64,000 bases of DNA from UMGS1279 sp045630265 (GCA_045630265.1 JAZQSV010000064.1:1-64000), one strand, 5' to 3'. Counted from the stretch's first letter, positions 24,128 to 33,206 are shown. Program-made: numbers and translations. The notes: a model not told the origin generated them from the sequence alone.

Positions 24128-24728
24128 CTTTAAAGTTTTTGGGATAAATTCTTCCGTGTCAATTGGGTTTTTGTGCATTATAACGCTTCTTATGTACTGC
24201 GACAAAACGGGGTATATGCTTACTGCGCTTTTTGCGGCAATGATACACGAAGCAGGGCATATTGCTTCACTTAAAATGTTAAAATCTCCACCTCAAAGGG
24301 TGGTATTTAAAATTGGCACTATTTCTTTGGAGGGCAGATACAATCTAACCCAAAAAGGCAGACTGTTTATGATATTTTCAGGCCCACTTGCAAACCTTTT
24401 TACGGCCCTTGTTTATCTTGGTTTATTTTATGTTTTTGGTTCAAATCGGCTGCTGGAACTATTTGTTATTATGTTAATATTTTGTGTTTTTAACCTTTTG
24501 CCCGTAACGGGTCTCGACGGCGGGGAAATAACCGCCATTTTTCTTTGCAAAAATTTAAAATATAAAACCGCCAAATTCTGTTCCAAGGCGATTAGTATTA
24601 CTTTTTGTCTTTTAGGTTTGGCTTTGGGCGGTTTCGTTTTTTTGCGCTCGGGCAAAAATCCTTCTCTTTTGCTTCTTTTTATATATCTTTTGGTATGTAC
24701 CTTTAAAAATGACTACGAATTCCTTTAA
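24120..24728 (+). CDS. SpoIVFB-type M50 site-2 metalloprotease
   Basis: An intramembrane zinc protease of 202 residues with about six membrane segments. IHEAGHIASL (residues 42-51) supplies two zinc-binding His and the catalytic Glu; NLLPVTGLDGGEI supplies the third ligand, Asp. The C-terminal CBS domain of some family members is lacking. In spore formers SpoIVFB cleaves pro-sigma-K in the mother cell, and other sporulation genes in the window support that role. ATG 24120 overlaps the upstream small gene, which suggests translational coupling. Confidence 0.8.
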   Translation: MVSFKVFGINSSVSIGFLCIITLLMYCDKTGYMLTALFAAMIHEAGHIASLKMLKSPPQRVVFKIGTISLEGRYNLTQKGRLFMIFSGPLANLFTALVYLGLFYVFGSNRLLELFVIMLIFCVFNLLPVTGLDGGEITAIFLCKNLKYKTAKFCSKAISITFCLLGLALGGFVFLRSGKNPSLLLLFIYLLVCTFKNDYEFL

Positions 24729-24734
24729 ATGCGC

Positions 24735-24763
24735 TTGAAAAGTAATTTATAATATAGTAAAAT
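24735..24763 (+). promoter_or_regulatory. promoter of the radical SAM pair
   Basis: TTGAAA (24735-24740) and TAAAAT (24758-24763) are 17 bases apart, 39 bases before the gene start. Confidence 0.5.
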
Positions 24764-24801
24764 AAATATATATGCATTTTAAAGGGAGGGAGCCGAAGAA
24801 A

Positions 24802-26661
24802 ATGGAAAACAAGCGTCTTGAAGATTTATTCTTAACCGTTCAAAAACCGGGCAGGTATTCGGGCGGCGAGGTTGGCAGTATTATAAAGGACAAAGAAAAT
24901 GTAGACGTAAGGTTTGCTTTTTGCTTCCCCGATACCTACGAAATAGGAATGTCCCACCTTGGTATGAAAATTCTTTACTCTGTTTTCAACCAAAGGGAGG
25001 ATATATGGTGTGAGCGCGTTTTTGCCCCTTGGGTGGATTTTGAAGAGGTTATGCGAAAAAATAATATTCCTCTTTTCGCCCTTGAAAGCCGCGACCCTAT
25101 AAAGGATTTTGATTTTATTGGCTTTACTTTGCAGTACGAGCTTTCTTACACTAATGTTTTGAATATGCTTGATTTAGCGGGTGTCCCCTTAAAAAGCGCA
25201 GATAGAGTAGACCTTGCGCCCTTAGTGGTGGCGGGCGGTCCTTGTGCTTGTAACCCAGAACCGCTTGCCGACTTTGTGGATATTTTCTTTTTAGGCGAAG
25301 GCGAAGAGGTTGATTTAGAGGTTATTGACCTTTATAAAAAGTTCAAAAAAGAGGGCAAAACCGATAAGAGGGAGTTTTTAATAGAGGCTTCTAAAATTAA
25401 GGGTGTTTACGTGCCTTCTCTTTATGATGTGGAGTATAATGGCGAGGGCAAAATTTTAAAATACACCCCCAAATGCGGCGCGCCCGAAAAAATAGAAAAA
25501 CGTATAATGAGCGATATGGATAAATCGCCCTATCCGGAAAACGTTCCTGTGCCTTACACCGAAATTGTACACGACCGCGCAGTTATGGAAATTTTCAGAG
25601 GTTGTATCCGTGGTTGCCGTTTTTGTCAGGCGGGATTTATCTACCGCCCCGTAAGGGAAAAATCGCCCGAGGTTATCAATCGTCAGGCCAAGGCACTTTG
25701 TGAGAATACGGGTTACGACGAACTTTCCCTTTCATCTCTTAGCACAAGTGATTATAGGAAAATACAGCCGCTACTATCAGAAATGATAGAGTGGACAGAA
25801 AAGGATAATATAAGTCTTTCTCTTCCAAGTCTTAGAATAGACAATTTTTCCGAAGAACTTTTAGAAAAAATGAAGATGATAAGAAAGAGCGGACTTACCT
25901 TTGCACCCGAGGCCGGAACGCAGCGTCTACGCGATGTTATAAACAAAAACATAACAGAGGGGGATATCTTGTCCTCCTGTGAAACTGCTTTTAAGGGTGG
26001 CTACACCTCGGTTAAACTTTATTTTATGGTAGGGCTTCCTACCGAGACCGACGACGATATAAGGGGTATTGCCGAGCTTGCCCAAAAAATAGTAGACCTA
26101 TATTATAAAAATCCTAACAGACAAAAGGGTAAAAGCGTAAATGTTTCGGTAAGCGTTTCAAACTTTGTTCCAAAGCCCTTTACACCATTCCAGTTCTGCC
26201 CCCAAATTACAGCCACAGAACTTCACAGAAAGCATACAGTTTTAACCGAGGCAATTACCACTAAAAAAATTTCTCTTAGTTGGCACGACAGTAAGACAAG
26301 TGCCCTGGAGGGAGCATTTGCGCGCGGAGACCGCCGTTTAGGTGAGGTTATTTTAAATGCCTTTAATATGGGCGCCAAGATGGATGGTTGGGGTGAATGC
26401 TTTGACTATGATAAATGGATGAAGGCATTTGAAAAGGCAGGACTAGACCCCGCTTTTTATGCAAACAGGGAAAGAACGGCAGAAGAGATTGCCCCTTGGG
26501 ACCACTTAGATTATGGTGTTACCAAGCAGTTTTTAATAAAGGAATATAAAACGGCACTTAATGAAAAAACAACACCCAACTGCCGTGAAAAATGTGCGGG
26601 CTGCGGCGCCGCAAAATACGGGGAGGGCGTTTGCTTTGAAAAATGTACGGCTTCTTTATAA
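24802..26661 (+). CDS. B12-binding-type radical SAM protein (TIGR03960-like)
   Basis: A 619-residue cytosolic protein. The start encodes MENKRLEDLF; GGAGGG and GAAGAA precede it, and an upstream ATG at 24772 lacks a site. An N-terminal Rossmann-type region (FCFPDTYEIGMSHLG, VVAGGPCACNPEP) resembles a B12-binding fold. The radical SAM cluster motif is CIRGCRFCQAG (Cx3Cx2C). A short C-terminal Cys-rich segment (CREKCAGCGAAKYGEG) could bind another cluster or zinc. The family is widespread in Firmicutes, next to or fused with DUF2344, possibly in RNA or protein modification; the reaction is not established. Confidence 0.85.
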   Translation: MENKRLEDLFLTVQKPGRYSGGEVGSIIKDKENVDVRFAFCFPDTYEIGMSHLGMKILYSVFNQREDIWCERVFAPWVDFEEVMRKNNIPLFALESRDPIKDFDFIGFTLQYELSYTNVLNMLDLAGVPLKSADRVDLAPLVVAGGPCACNPEPLADFVDIFFLGEGEEVDLEVIDLYKKFKKEGKTDKREFLIEASKIKGVYVPSLYDVEYNGEGKILKYTPKCGAPEKIEKRIMSDMDKSPYPENVPVPYTEIVHDRAVMEIFRGCIRGCRFCQAGFIYRPVREKSPEVINRQAKALCENTGYDELSLSSLSTSDYRKIQPLLSEMIEWTEKDNISLSLPSLRIDNFSEELLEKMKMIRKSGLTFAPEAGTQRLRDVINKNITEGDILSSCETAFKGGYTSVKLYFMVGLPTETDDDIRGIAELAQKIVDLYYKNPNRQKGKSVNVSVSVSNFVPKPFTPFQFCPQITATELHRKHTVLTEAITTKKISLSWHDSKTSALEGAFARGDRRLGEVILNAFNMGAKMDGWGECFDYDKWMKAFEKAGLDPAFYANRERTAEEIAPWDHLDYGVTKQFLIKEYKTALNEKTTPNCREKCAGCGAAKYGEGVCFEKCTASL

Positions 26662-27292
26662 AAAACACGGCGTTTTAAGGTTTGTTTCCCACCTTGATAT
26701 GAACCGCTTTTTCATTCGTTTGTTACGGCAGTCCAAGGTTCCTATTTGGTACACTGAAGGTTTTAACAGGCATCCTTATATAACCTTTGCACTCCCGCTC
26801 TCCCTTGGATTTTGCAGTGAATGGGAGGCGGTGGATTTTCGTCTTACCGATGACGACTTTCCTATCTCCAAGGCAAAAGAAATGATAAGTGCTGTCTGCC
26901 CCAACGGAATAGAGGTTATAGATTTAGTTGAGCCCACGTATAAAGCCGGAAAAATAGAAAGCGCAGAGTTTGACATTTTGTTTTCGGCGGACAGTGGCGC
27001 CACAAGGATGAGCCTTGAACAGTTTTTAAATTCCGATGAAATTTTGGTTTCAAAGAAAACCAAAAAAGGCGAAATAAAAAGTATGGACGTTAAAGAAAAA
27101 ATACTTTCTGCGGCAGTAGAGGAAAAGGACGACGGTCTTAAACTGTCTGTTAGCCTTCCCGCAGGTGGCAGTGATAACGTCAATCCCAAAATTATAATAG
27201 ATGCATATTTTAATAAAATTGGAAGCGCAAATCCGTTTTGTCTTATCACTCGAAAAATGCTTTTTGTAAGTGACGGAAATATTTTTAAATAA
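26636..27292 (+). CDS. DUF2344 / TIGR03936-like radical SAM-associated protein
   Basis: Partner of the preceding radical SAM enzyme, 218 residues. A TTG start at 26636 is chosen because GGGAGGG lies 8 bases upstream; the longer frame from 26561 runs through the upstream gene's end. KKHGVLRFVSHLDMNRFFIRLLRQS and YTEGFNRHPYITFALPL are the family signature. In several lineages these two parts are one fused protein; here they overlap by 26 bases as separate genes. Function unknown. Confidence 0.82.
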   Translation: MKNVRLLYKKHGVLRFVSHLDMNRFFIRLLRQSKVPIWYTEGFNRHPYITFALPLSLGFCSEWEAVDFRLTDDDFPISKAKEMISAVCPNGIEVIDLVEPTYKAGKIESAEFDILFSADSGATRMSLEQFLNSDEILVSKKTKKGEIKSMDVKEKILSAAVEEKDDGLKLSVSLPAGGSDNVNPKIIIDAYFNKIGSANPFCLITRKMLFVSDGNIFK

Positions 27293-27306
27293 TTTTGGAG
27301 AAGTGT

Positions 27307-28143
27307 ATGAAGGATAAAATTATTACATTCCTCAAAGGCCTTTTTATAGGCGGCACAATGACTGTGCCGGGGGTTAGTGGTGGCTCAATGGCAATGATTT
27401 TAGGTATATATAACCGCCTTATAAGCTCCATCGCAACCTTTAGAAAAAACGTAAAAAAGAATATTGTTTTCCTTTTGTTTTTTGTGGCAGGAGGACTTAT
27501 TGGCGTACTCATTTTTTCAAAATACATAATTACTCCCCTTATGGAGAACTTTCCGCTGGCTACGGGTTACTTCTTTTTAGGTGCGGTAGCGGGCGGTGTG
27601 CCTATAATACTTAAAACGGCAAAGGTTAAAAAAATATCCCCCCGTATAATTGCATTTCCCATACTTGGAATGTTCCCCATTTTACTTATAGACCTTATTC
27701 CTTCGGGGCTTTTTAGCCCGGGAGAGGGCTTTACCTTTTCTGGCGTGGTGGTACAAATTTTTGGAGGAATATTTGTTGCTGCTGCGCTTGTGCTTCCCGG
27801 CATCAGCGTTTCGCAGGTGCTTTTAATGATGGGGATTTATGATAAAATTCTAGTTGCAATGGGAAATTTCGATTTTGAAACTCTTTTGTATTTTGCACCA
27901 CTGGTACTTGGAATAATAGTTGGTATTTTAGGTGTTGCGAAGTTCATGAATATGGCTATGGAAAAGTTTCCACAAAAAACCTACCTTACTGTTTTCGGCT
28001 TTTTGCTTGCTTCTGTGCCGGACCTTATTTTAAAGGTTGGCGTGCCGGGCGGAATTTACATACCAATTTGTATTTTGGCTGCGGCGCTTGGCTTTTCCTT
28101 TATTTTTCTTTTGCAAAAACTTGAAGAAAGAATTAATTATTAA
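27307..28143 (+). CDS. DUF368 membrane protein, undecaprenyl-phosphate translocase family (PopT-like)
   Basis: A polytopic membrane protein of 278 residues with about eight segments. The start GLFIGGTMTVPGVSGGSMAMILGIYNR and the later ALVLPGISVSQVLLMMGIYD form the inverted pair of P-G-(V/I)-S motifs typical of DUF368. Members of this family have been shown to recycle undecaprenyl phosphate across the membrane for wall synthesis. ATG 27307 follows TTGGAG; an earlier TTG is less likely. Confidence 0.85.
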   Translation: MKDKIITFLKGLFIGGTMTVPGVSGGSMAMILGIYNRLISSIATFRKNVKKNIVFLLFFVAGGLIGVLIFSKYIITPLMENFPLATGYFFLGAVAGGVPIILKTAKVKKISPRIIAFPILGMFPILLIDLIPSGLFSPGEGFTFSGVVVQIFGGIFVAAALVLPGISVSQVLLMMGIYDKILVAMGNFDFETLLYFAPLVLGIIVGILGVAKFMNMAMEKFPQKTYLTVFGFLLASVPDLILKVGVPGGIYIPICILAAALGFSFIFLLQKLEERINY

Positions 28144-28150
28144 AAACAAA

Positions 28151-28185
28151 AAACACCCTGCCGCTAAAGCGACAGGGTGTTTTTA
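28151..28185. terminator. bidirectional terminator
   Basis: AAACACCCTG pairs with CAGGGTGTTT, with an inner CCGCTAAAGCG stem-loop. A and T runs lie on both sides, between the convergent DUF368 gene and the small Cys-rich gene. Confidence 0.88.
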
Positions 28186-28198
28186 CTATTATGTGCTA

Positions 28199-28336
28199 TT
28201 AGCAGCAGCAGTCGTTATCGTTGCGCTGGCAACCACAGCCGCAACCACCGTTGTTATTACCACCACAGCATGACAAGATAAGGATTAAGATGATAATCCA
28301 AGAGCAGTTGTTTCCACCAAAGAAATTGTTACACAT
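28199..28336 (-). CDS. 45-residue Cys/Asn/Gly-rich membrane peptide (YjcZ/spore-associated type)
   Basis: A short gene with an excellent ribosome binding site: AAAGGAGG, 7 bases before the ATG. The peptide has three parts: MCNNFFGGNNCS, a hydrophobic stretch WIIILILIL, then a tail with eight cysteines among Gly and Asn (SCCGG, GGCGCGC, and three final Cys). This layout is known from small YjcZ-like or high-cysteine proteins of clostridial spore coats and envelopes, though exact homology cannot be checked. It ends just before a shared terminator. No promoter was recognised. Confidence 0.7.
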   Translation of the reverse strand: MCNNFFGGNNCSWIIILILILSCCGGNNNGGCGCGCQRNDNDCCC

Positions 28337-28498
28337 AAAATATCCTCCTTTCGGTAGGAAGAACGTAAGCTGGAATTTAGCTTATCTTTCTTGCTACACT
28401 ACATACTATTCAAAAGCTTTTGAAAGTGTTACTGGGTGTATTTTATAAAGGGAGAGATGTATAGAAGTTAAAAAAATTTAAAAAGGTTGAAAAAGTTC

Positions 28499-28551
28499 TT
28501 GACTTTCACTGACTTTCGTGTATAATAAAATTAAAGGTAAGTGAAAGTCAA
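28499..28551 (+). promoter_or_regulatory. ctsR promoter with inverted-repeat operator
   Basis: TTGACT (28499-28504) and TATAAT (28521-28526) are 16 bases apart. TTGACTTTCAC (28499-28509) is a perfect inverse of GTGAAAGTCAA (28541-28551). A further GACTTTC (28511-28517) sits in the spacer, in tandem with the first. This gives three GAAAGTC-type boxes around one promoter, a variant of the known CtsR heptad repeat, presumably for autoregulation. Confidence 0.8.
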
Positions 28552-28571
28552 AAAATGAGGTGTTTTGAGTT

Positions 28572-29024
28572 ATGAAGATGAGCGACATTATAACTGCAAG
28601 GATTTTAGAGCTTTTGGAAGAGTCTGAAATGAATAGCGCAGAAATCCAACGCAACGAGCTTGCTTCCTTGGTGGGCTGCGTTCCAAGCCAGATAAATTAC
28701 GTTTTATCATCCCGCTTTACACCTGAGCACGGCTACGTAATAGAAAGTAGGCGTGGCGGCGGCGGTTTTATTAAAATTACAAGGGTAAATCTTAACCGCT
28801 CATCGGCGCTAATGCACATAATAAATTCGGTAGGGCAGTTTTTAGATCCCGCAACGGCAAGAATTATAATAGAAAACAGTGAAGAGGCTGAGCTTATTTC
28901 ACCTGCTTCGGCAAATCTTATGCATGCTGCAATTTCTGGTACAGTGTTAAGACAAATACCGCCCGAATATAGAGACAGTTACCGCGCGGCGGTTATTAAG
29001 CAAATGTTGCTTGCTCAAATTTAA
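28572..29024 (+). CDS. ctsR: class III stress repressor CtsR
   Basis: Dimeric winged-helix repressor of clp genes, 150 residues. SDIITARILELLEE starts the family. LVGCVPSQINYVLSSRFTPEHGYVIESRRGGGGFIKI contains the recognition helix and the Gly-rich wing loop that senses heat. It heads the classical ctsR-mcsA-mcsB-clpC operon and probably binds the repeats in its own promoter. McsB and ClpC, encoded downstream, would inactivate or degrade it under stress. Confidence 0.95.
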   Translation: MKMSDIITARILELLEESEMNSAEIQRNELASLVGCVPSQINYVLSSRFTPEHGYVIESRRGGGGFIKITRVNLNRSSALMHIINSVGQFLDPATARIIIENSEEAELISPASANLMHAAISGTVLRQIPPEYRDSYRAAVIKQMLLAQI

Positions 29025-29107
29025 AACCAAAAAAGCGCGGATTTTAGCTGTATTGCTAGGGTCCGCTACTTTAGTCGAATTTTAAGTTTTTTTAAGGAGA
29101 AATGTAT

Positions 29108-29596
29108 ATGATGTGCGAAAAATGTGGCAAAAATCTTGCCACAACACATATAAAAAAAGTAATAAACGGTAGCGTTGAGGAGCATAGCTTGTGTAGTTTC
29201 TGTGCCGCAGAGCAGGGCTACGGAGTGATGGAGGATTTTAGTCTTTCTAATATGCTCAGTATGATGCTGGGGGGACACCCAAAGGGCGTTTCGGTTAGCA
29301 AAAAAAGGTGTACTGTTTGTGGCAGCACCTTTTCGGATATTGCCAAAAGCGGCAGGGTTGGTTGCGGTGAGTGTTATGAAACCTTTAAGGAAGAGTTGCT
29401 ACCCTCACTTCAGCGTTTGCACGGCAGAGTAAAGCATATTGGAAAAACTCCTGAAAGTGAAGTAAAAGAGCAGACTTTGGAAGAAAAAATAATAAAGTTA
29501 AAGGAAAAATTAACTGATGCCGTACAAAACGAGGAGTTTGAAAAAGCGGCCGAAATCAGGGACGAAATTAAATCCTTAGAAAGGGAGAACGGCTGA
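29108..29596 (+). CDS. mcsA: McsA, activator of arginine kinase McsB
   Basis: Zinc-finger protein of 162 residues. Two pairs of CxxC motifs in the N-terminal two thirds (CEKCGK with CSFCAA; CTVCGS with CGECYE) bind zinc. The C-terminal UVR-type coiled helix pair (AVQNEEFEKAAEIRDEIKSLE) contacts McsB or ClpC. Of three clustered ATGs, 29108 is best spaced from AAGGAGA. Confidence 0.93.
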   Translation: MMCEKCGKNLATTHIKKVINGSVEEHSLCSFCAAEQGYGVMEDFSLSNMLSMMLGGHPKGVSVSKKRCTVCGSTFSDIAKSGRVGCGECYETFKEELLPSLQRLHGRVKHIGKTPESEVKEQTLEEKIIKLKEKLTDAVQNEEFEKAAEIRDEIKSLERENG

Positions 29597-29597
29597 T

Positions 29598-30623
29598 ATG
29601 GGAGTTTGGTATAAAGAAAATTTAAATAAAGTTTCTTCGGTTATAAGTTCTCGAATTCGCCTTGCAAGAAACGTTGCTGGGATACCCTTTCCGCAAAAAA
29701 TGAACGATGCGCAAAAAACAGAGCTGCTGCAAAAATTTAAAGAAATTTTTGACGGTGCTAGGGTAGAGAGGGTCGGAACACTAAAATATTTTGACCTTGA
29801 AAGCATACCTAAGGAAGAACTTTTTGCAATGGTAGAAAGGCATACAATAAGCCCGGATTTTGCAAATGCTAACGGTAAGCGAGGTCTGGTTATAAGTGAG
29901 GATGAGAGCGTAAGTATTATGCTTTTGGAGGAGGACCACGTAAGAATTCAAGTGCTCCTCGGAGGGGAGAATTTGGAGTCTGCCTATGAAATAGCCAAAA
30001 GCACGGAAACACTTTTGGCTAAGGAAATAACCCTTGCTTTTAATAAAGAACTAGGATACTTAACGGGCTGTCCTACCAATTTAGGAACGGGACTCAGAGC
30101 TTCTGTTATGTTACATTTGCCGCTTTTAGAAAAGGCGGGGGCACTGTCAGAGCTGGGTTCCTCGGTTTCAAAAATAGGACTTACGGTTCGAGGAATGTAC
30201 GGCGAAAAGAGCAAGGCCGAAGCAGCTCTTTATCAGCTTTCCAACCAAGTAACGCTTGGTATTTCAGAAGAAACTGCTATAGAGAATTTAATCGCCATTA
30301 CAGCACAGATTGCTGCTAAAGAACAGGCGCTTTTAAAAGAAATAAAGAAAATAGACCTTGAGGATTTAGTTTTTAGAGCATTGGGCACACTAAGTTATGC
30401 AAGAAAAATTTCCAGTAGTGAAATGATGAAATCAATTTCCCTTATACGCCTTGGTCAGTTTGCGGGGATAATGGATTTTAAGGAACAAAATCTTCCAATT
30501 CAGCTTTTAATCGAAACAAAACCGGCATTTTTGCAAAAAAACCACGGTAGAATGAATAGTGAGGATAGGGACGTTTTAAGGGCAAAACTAATAAGAGAAG
30601 CATTAAGCGGACAAATAAAGTGA
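29598..30623 (+). CDS. mcsB: protein-arginine kinase McsB
   Basis: Phosphorylates arginines to mark proteins for ClpCP degradation. The 341-residue product matches the bacterial ATP:guanido phosphotransferase form. SSRIRLARNVAGIPFP and YLTGCPTNLGTGLRASVMLHLP are the conserved nucleotide and catalytic regions, including the active-site Cys in TGCPTN. The start is 1 base after mcsA. Confidence 0.95.
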   Translation: MGVWYKENLNKVSSVISSRIRLARNVAGIPFPQKMNDAQKTELLQKFKEIFDGARVERVGTLKYFDLESIPKEELFAMVERHTISPDFANANGKRGLVISEDESVSIMLLEEDHVRIQVLLGGENLESAYEIAKSTETLLAKEITLAFNKELGYLTGCPTNLGTGLRASVMLHLPLLEKAGALSELGSSVSKIGLTVRGMYGEKSKAEAALYQLSNQVTLGISEETAIENLIAITAQIAAKEQALLKEIKKIDLEDLVFRALGTLSYARKISSSEMMKSISLIRLGQFAGIMDFKEQNLPIQLLIETKPAFLQKNHGRMNSEDRDVLRAKLIREALSGQIK

Positions 30624-30667
30624 ATTTAAAGATTTGCTACACCTTAAAAAGAAAGGAGCAGATATAA

Positions 30668-33118
30668 ATGAAATACAACTTTAATGGTTTCACAAATAAA
30701 GGTAATGCAGCGCTAAACGGCGCCATTACCGCCGCCGAAAATCTTGGACACACCTATATTGGCAGCGAGCATTTACTTCTTGGTATTTTGTCGGTAGAAG
30801 GTGGCGCGGCATATTTGGTTTTAAAGGAAAACGGCGTAACCAAGGAGGGGATTGAACAACTTTTAACCGAAACTGTCGGAAGAGGAGTTCCCACCCACCT
30901 TTCCCCCGAAAACTTTACACCAAGGGCAAAAAGAATAATTGAAAACGCCATTGCGGGCACAAGACAGCTTGGCAACCAGTTTGTAGGCACCGAGCATATT
31001 TTAATAGGTATTTTGGGCGAGGGCGACAACTACGCAATCAGATTTTTAAACGAGCTTTCGGTTGATGTAGCAATGCTCACAAACAAGGTTTTGGAAATCT
31101 TAGGAATTTCTGAACAAATGCAAAGTGGTGAGCTTGGTGCTTCAGAAACCCCAAAAAAATCAGCTCAGAAGAAGGGCAGCAAAACTGTAGATAAATACGG
31201 GCACGACCTTACTGCCGACGCCAAGGCCAAAAAGCTTGACCCCGTTATTGGCAGGGCAGAGGAAATAGAAAGGGTTATTCAAATCCTTTGCCGCCGCACA
31301 AAAAATAACCCCTGCCTTATAGGCGAGCCGGGAGTTGGTAAGACCGCCGTTGTGGAGGGTCTTGCTCAGCGTATAGCTGATGGAGATATTCCCGACCTGC
31401 TTAAAAATAAAAGGGTAGTGGCATTGGACCTTACGGGTATGGTTGCGGGCGCAAAATACAGGGGAGATTTTGAGGAACGCATCAAGGCGGTTATTGACGA
31501 GGTGGGTAGAAGCGATGATATAGTGCTCTTTATTGATGAGGTGCATACCATTGTAGGCGCCGGCTCGGCCGAGGGCTCTACCGATGCGGCAAATATTCTA
31601 AAGCCCTACCTTGCCCGCGGTGAGCTTCAGGTTATAGGTGCAACCACACTTTCAGAGTACAGAAAAAATATTGAAAAGGATTCTGCCCTTGAAAGACGTT
31701 TTCAGCCGGTGAGCGTAGGCGAGCCGAATGAGGCAGACAGTATAGAAATAATAAAAGGGCTCCGCAGTAGGTATGAGGCGCACCATAACGTAAAGTTCAC
31801 CGATGGGGCGGTAATAGCTGCAGTAAAACTGTCGGCCAGGTATATAAACGATAGATTTTTGCCCGACAAAGCAATAGATTTAATAGACGAGGCGGGCTCG
31901 CGCGCGCGTCTTGAAAAGGCAACCGAGCCAAAGGAAATTAAGGAGCTGGAGGACAAAATAAAGGAAATAGCCGAGGAAAAAACAAGCTATATCAACTCCC
32001 AAAATTTTGAAAAGGCGGCCGAGCTTAGGGATAATGAGAAGAAACTAACGCTAGAGCTGGACCAAATGAAAAATGCTTGGCAGGATAAGCAAAAGGAAAG
32101 CGAAAAAACCGTTACCGAGACAGATATTGCTGAAATAATATCTAAATGGACGGGAATCCCGGTAAAGGAGCTTTCGGAAGAGGAGAGCGAGCGCCTTATT
32201 AAAATGGAAGAGGTGCTTCATAAAAGAATTATAGGTCAAAACGAGGCGGTTACGGCAGTTTCAAAGGCCATTCGTAGGGGCAGGGTCGGTCTTAAAGACC
32301 CCAAAAGGACTATTGGCTCCTTCATATTCTTAGGTCCTACAGGTGTCGGCAAAACCGAGCTTTGTAAAGCACTGGCCGAAGCCATGTTCGGTAGTGAAAA
32401 TGCTATGATACGGCTGGATATGTCGGAGTATATGGAAAAGCATACCGTTTCCCGTATTGTTGGCTCGCCACCCGGATATGTGGGCTTTGAAGAGGGCGGT
32501 CAGCTTACAGAAAAGGTAAGAAGAAAGCCCTATTCGGTAATCCTTTTCGATGAAATTGAAAAGGCCCATCCCGACGTTTTCAATATTCTGCTCCAAATTT
32601 TGGAGGACGGAATTTTAACCGATTCGCAGGGCAGAAAGGTTGACTTTAAAAACACCGTTATTATAATGACCTCCAATATCGGCGCCCGCCTTATAACCGA
32701 CAAAAAGGTTTCGTTTGGATTCACTCCCGAGGGGGGAGATGCCGAGGAAAAGGATATAAAGGAAAAGGTTTTAAACGAACTTAAAAACCACTTCCGCCCC
32801 GAATTTTTAAACCGCGTGGACGATACGGTTGTTTTTACAAAGCTCAGTAAAGATGATATTGAAAAAATCGCCGAAAATATGCTTTTAGGACTTAAAGAGC
32901 GTCTTTCAGAGCTTGAAATAGAGGCCGAATTTAGGAAGGAGGCCGTTTCTGCCATAGCAGACGCGGGCTTCGATAAGGTCTATGGCGCAAGGCCGCTTCG
33001 CCGCGCAATACAGTCGAAAATTGAAGACCCTATCAGTGAAAAAATCCTTGACGGCAGTATAAAAAAAGGCGGCAAGCTTATTTGCAACTATGAAAATGAT
33101 GAGTTTGTGTTTAGGTAA
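30668..33118 (+). CDS. clpC: AAA+ unfoldase ClpC
   Basis: Hsp100 unfoldase that feeds ClpP, 816 residues. Two N-terminal Clp repeats (to about 145) bind adaptors and phospho-arginine. The first AAA domain has GEPGVGKTAV and LFIDEVHTIVGAG. A middle UVR segment (YINSQNFEKAAELRDNE) identifies ClpC. The second AAA domain has GPTGVGKTELCKAL and a C-terminal sensor region. It is the last gene of the ctsR operon; clpP is not in the window. Confidence 0.96.
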   Translation: MKYNFNGFTNKGNAALNGAITAAENLGHTYIGSEHLLLGILSVEGGAAYLVLKENGVTKEGIEQLLTETVGRGVPTHLSPENFTPRAKRIIENAIAGTRQLGNQFVGTEHILIGILGEGDNYAIRFLNELSVDVAMLTNKVLEILGISEQMQSGELGASETPKKSAQKKGSKTVDKYGHDLTADAKAKKLDPVIGRAEEIERVIQILCRRTKNNPCLIGEPGVGKTAVVEGLAQRIADGDIPDLLKNKRVVALDLTGMVAGAKYRGDFEERIKAVIDEVGRSDDIVLFIDEVHTIVGAGSAEGSTDAANILKPYLARGELQVIGATTLSEYRKNIEKDSALERRFQPVSVGEPNEADSIEIIKGLRSRYEAHHNVKFTDGAVIAAVKLSARYINDRFLPDKAIDLIDEAGSRARLEKATEPKEIKELEDKIKEIAEEKTSYINSQNFEKAAELRDNEKKLTLELDQMKNAWQDKQKESEKTVTETDIAEIISKWTGIPVKELSEEESERLIKMEEVLHKRIIGQNEAVTAVSKAIRRGRVGLKDPKRTIGSFIFLGPTGVGKTELCKALAEAMFGSENAMIRLDMSEYMEKHTVSRIVGSPPGYVGFEEGGQLTEKVRRKPYSVILFDEIEKAHPDVFNILLQILEDGILTDSQGRKVDFKNTVIIMTSNIGARLITDKKVSFGFTPEGGDAEEKDIKEKVLNELKNHFRPEFLNRVDDTVVFTKLSKDDIEKIAENMLLGLKERLSELEIEAEFRKEAVSAIADAGFDKVYGARPLRRAIQSKIEDPISEKILDGSIKKGGKLICNYENDEFVFR

Positions 33119-33142
33119 ACAAAATAGTATCTATTGAGCCAT

Positions 33143-33178
33143 AAAAACGCCCCACTAAGCTATTTGCTTAGTGGCGCG
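33143..33178 (-). terminator. terminator of the P-type ATPase gene
   Basis: On the minus strand, GCGCCACTAAGC pairs with GCTTAGTGGGGC, ending in five T. The plus strand lacks a T run, so for clpC it is weaker. Confidence 0.7.
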
Positions 33179-33206
33179 TTATCATATATTTTAGTCTATC
33201 TAAAAC

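Noticed and set aside
28340..28460. Sporulation promoter for the 45-residue gene
   Set aside because: No sigma-E, sigma-G or sigma-K-like element with proper spacing was found upstream on the minus strand.
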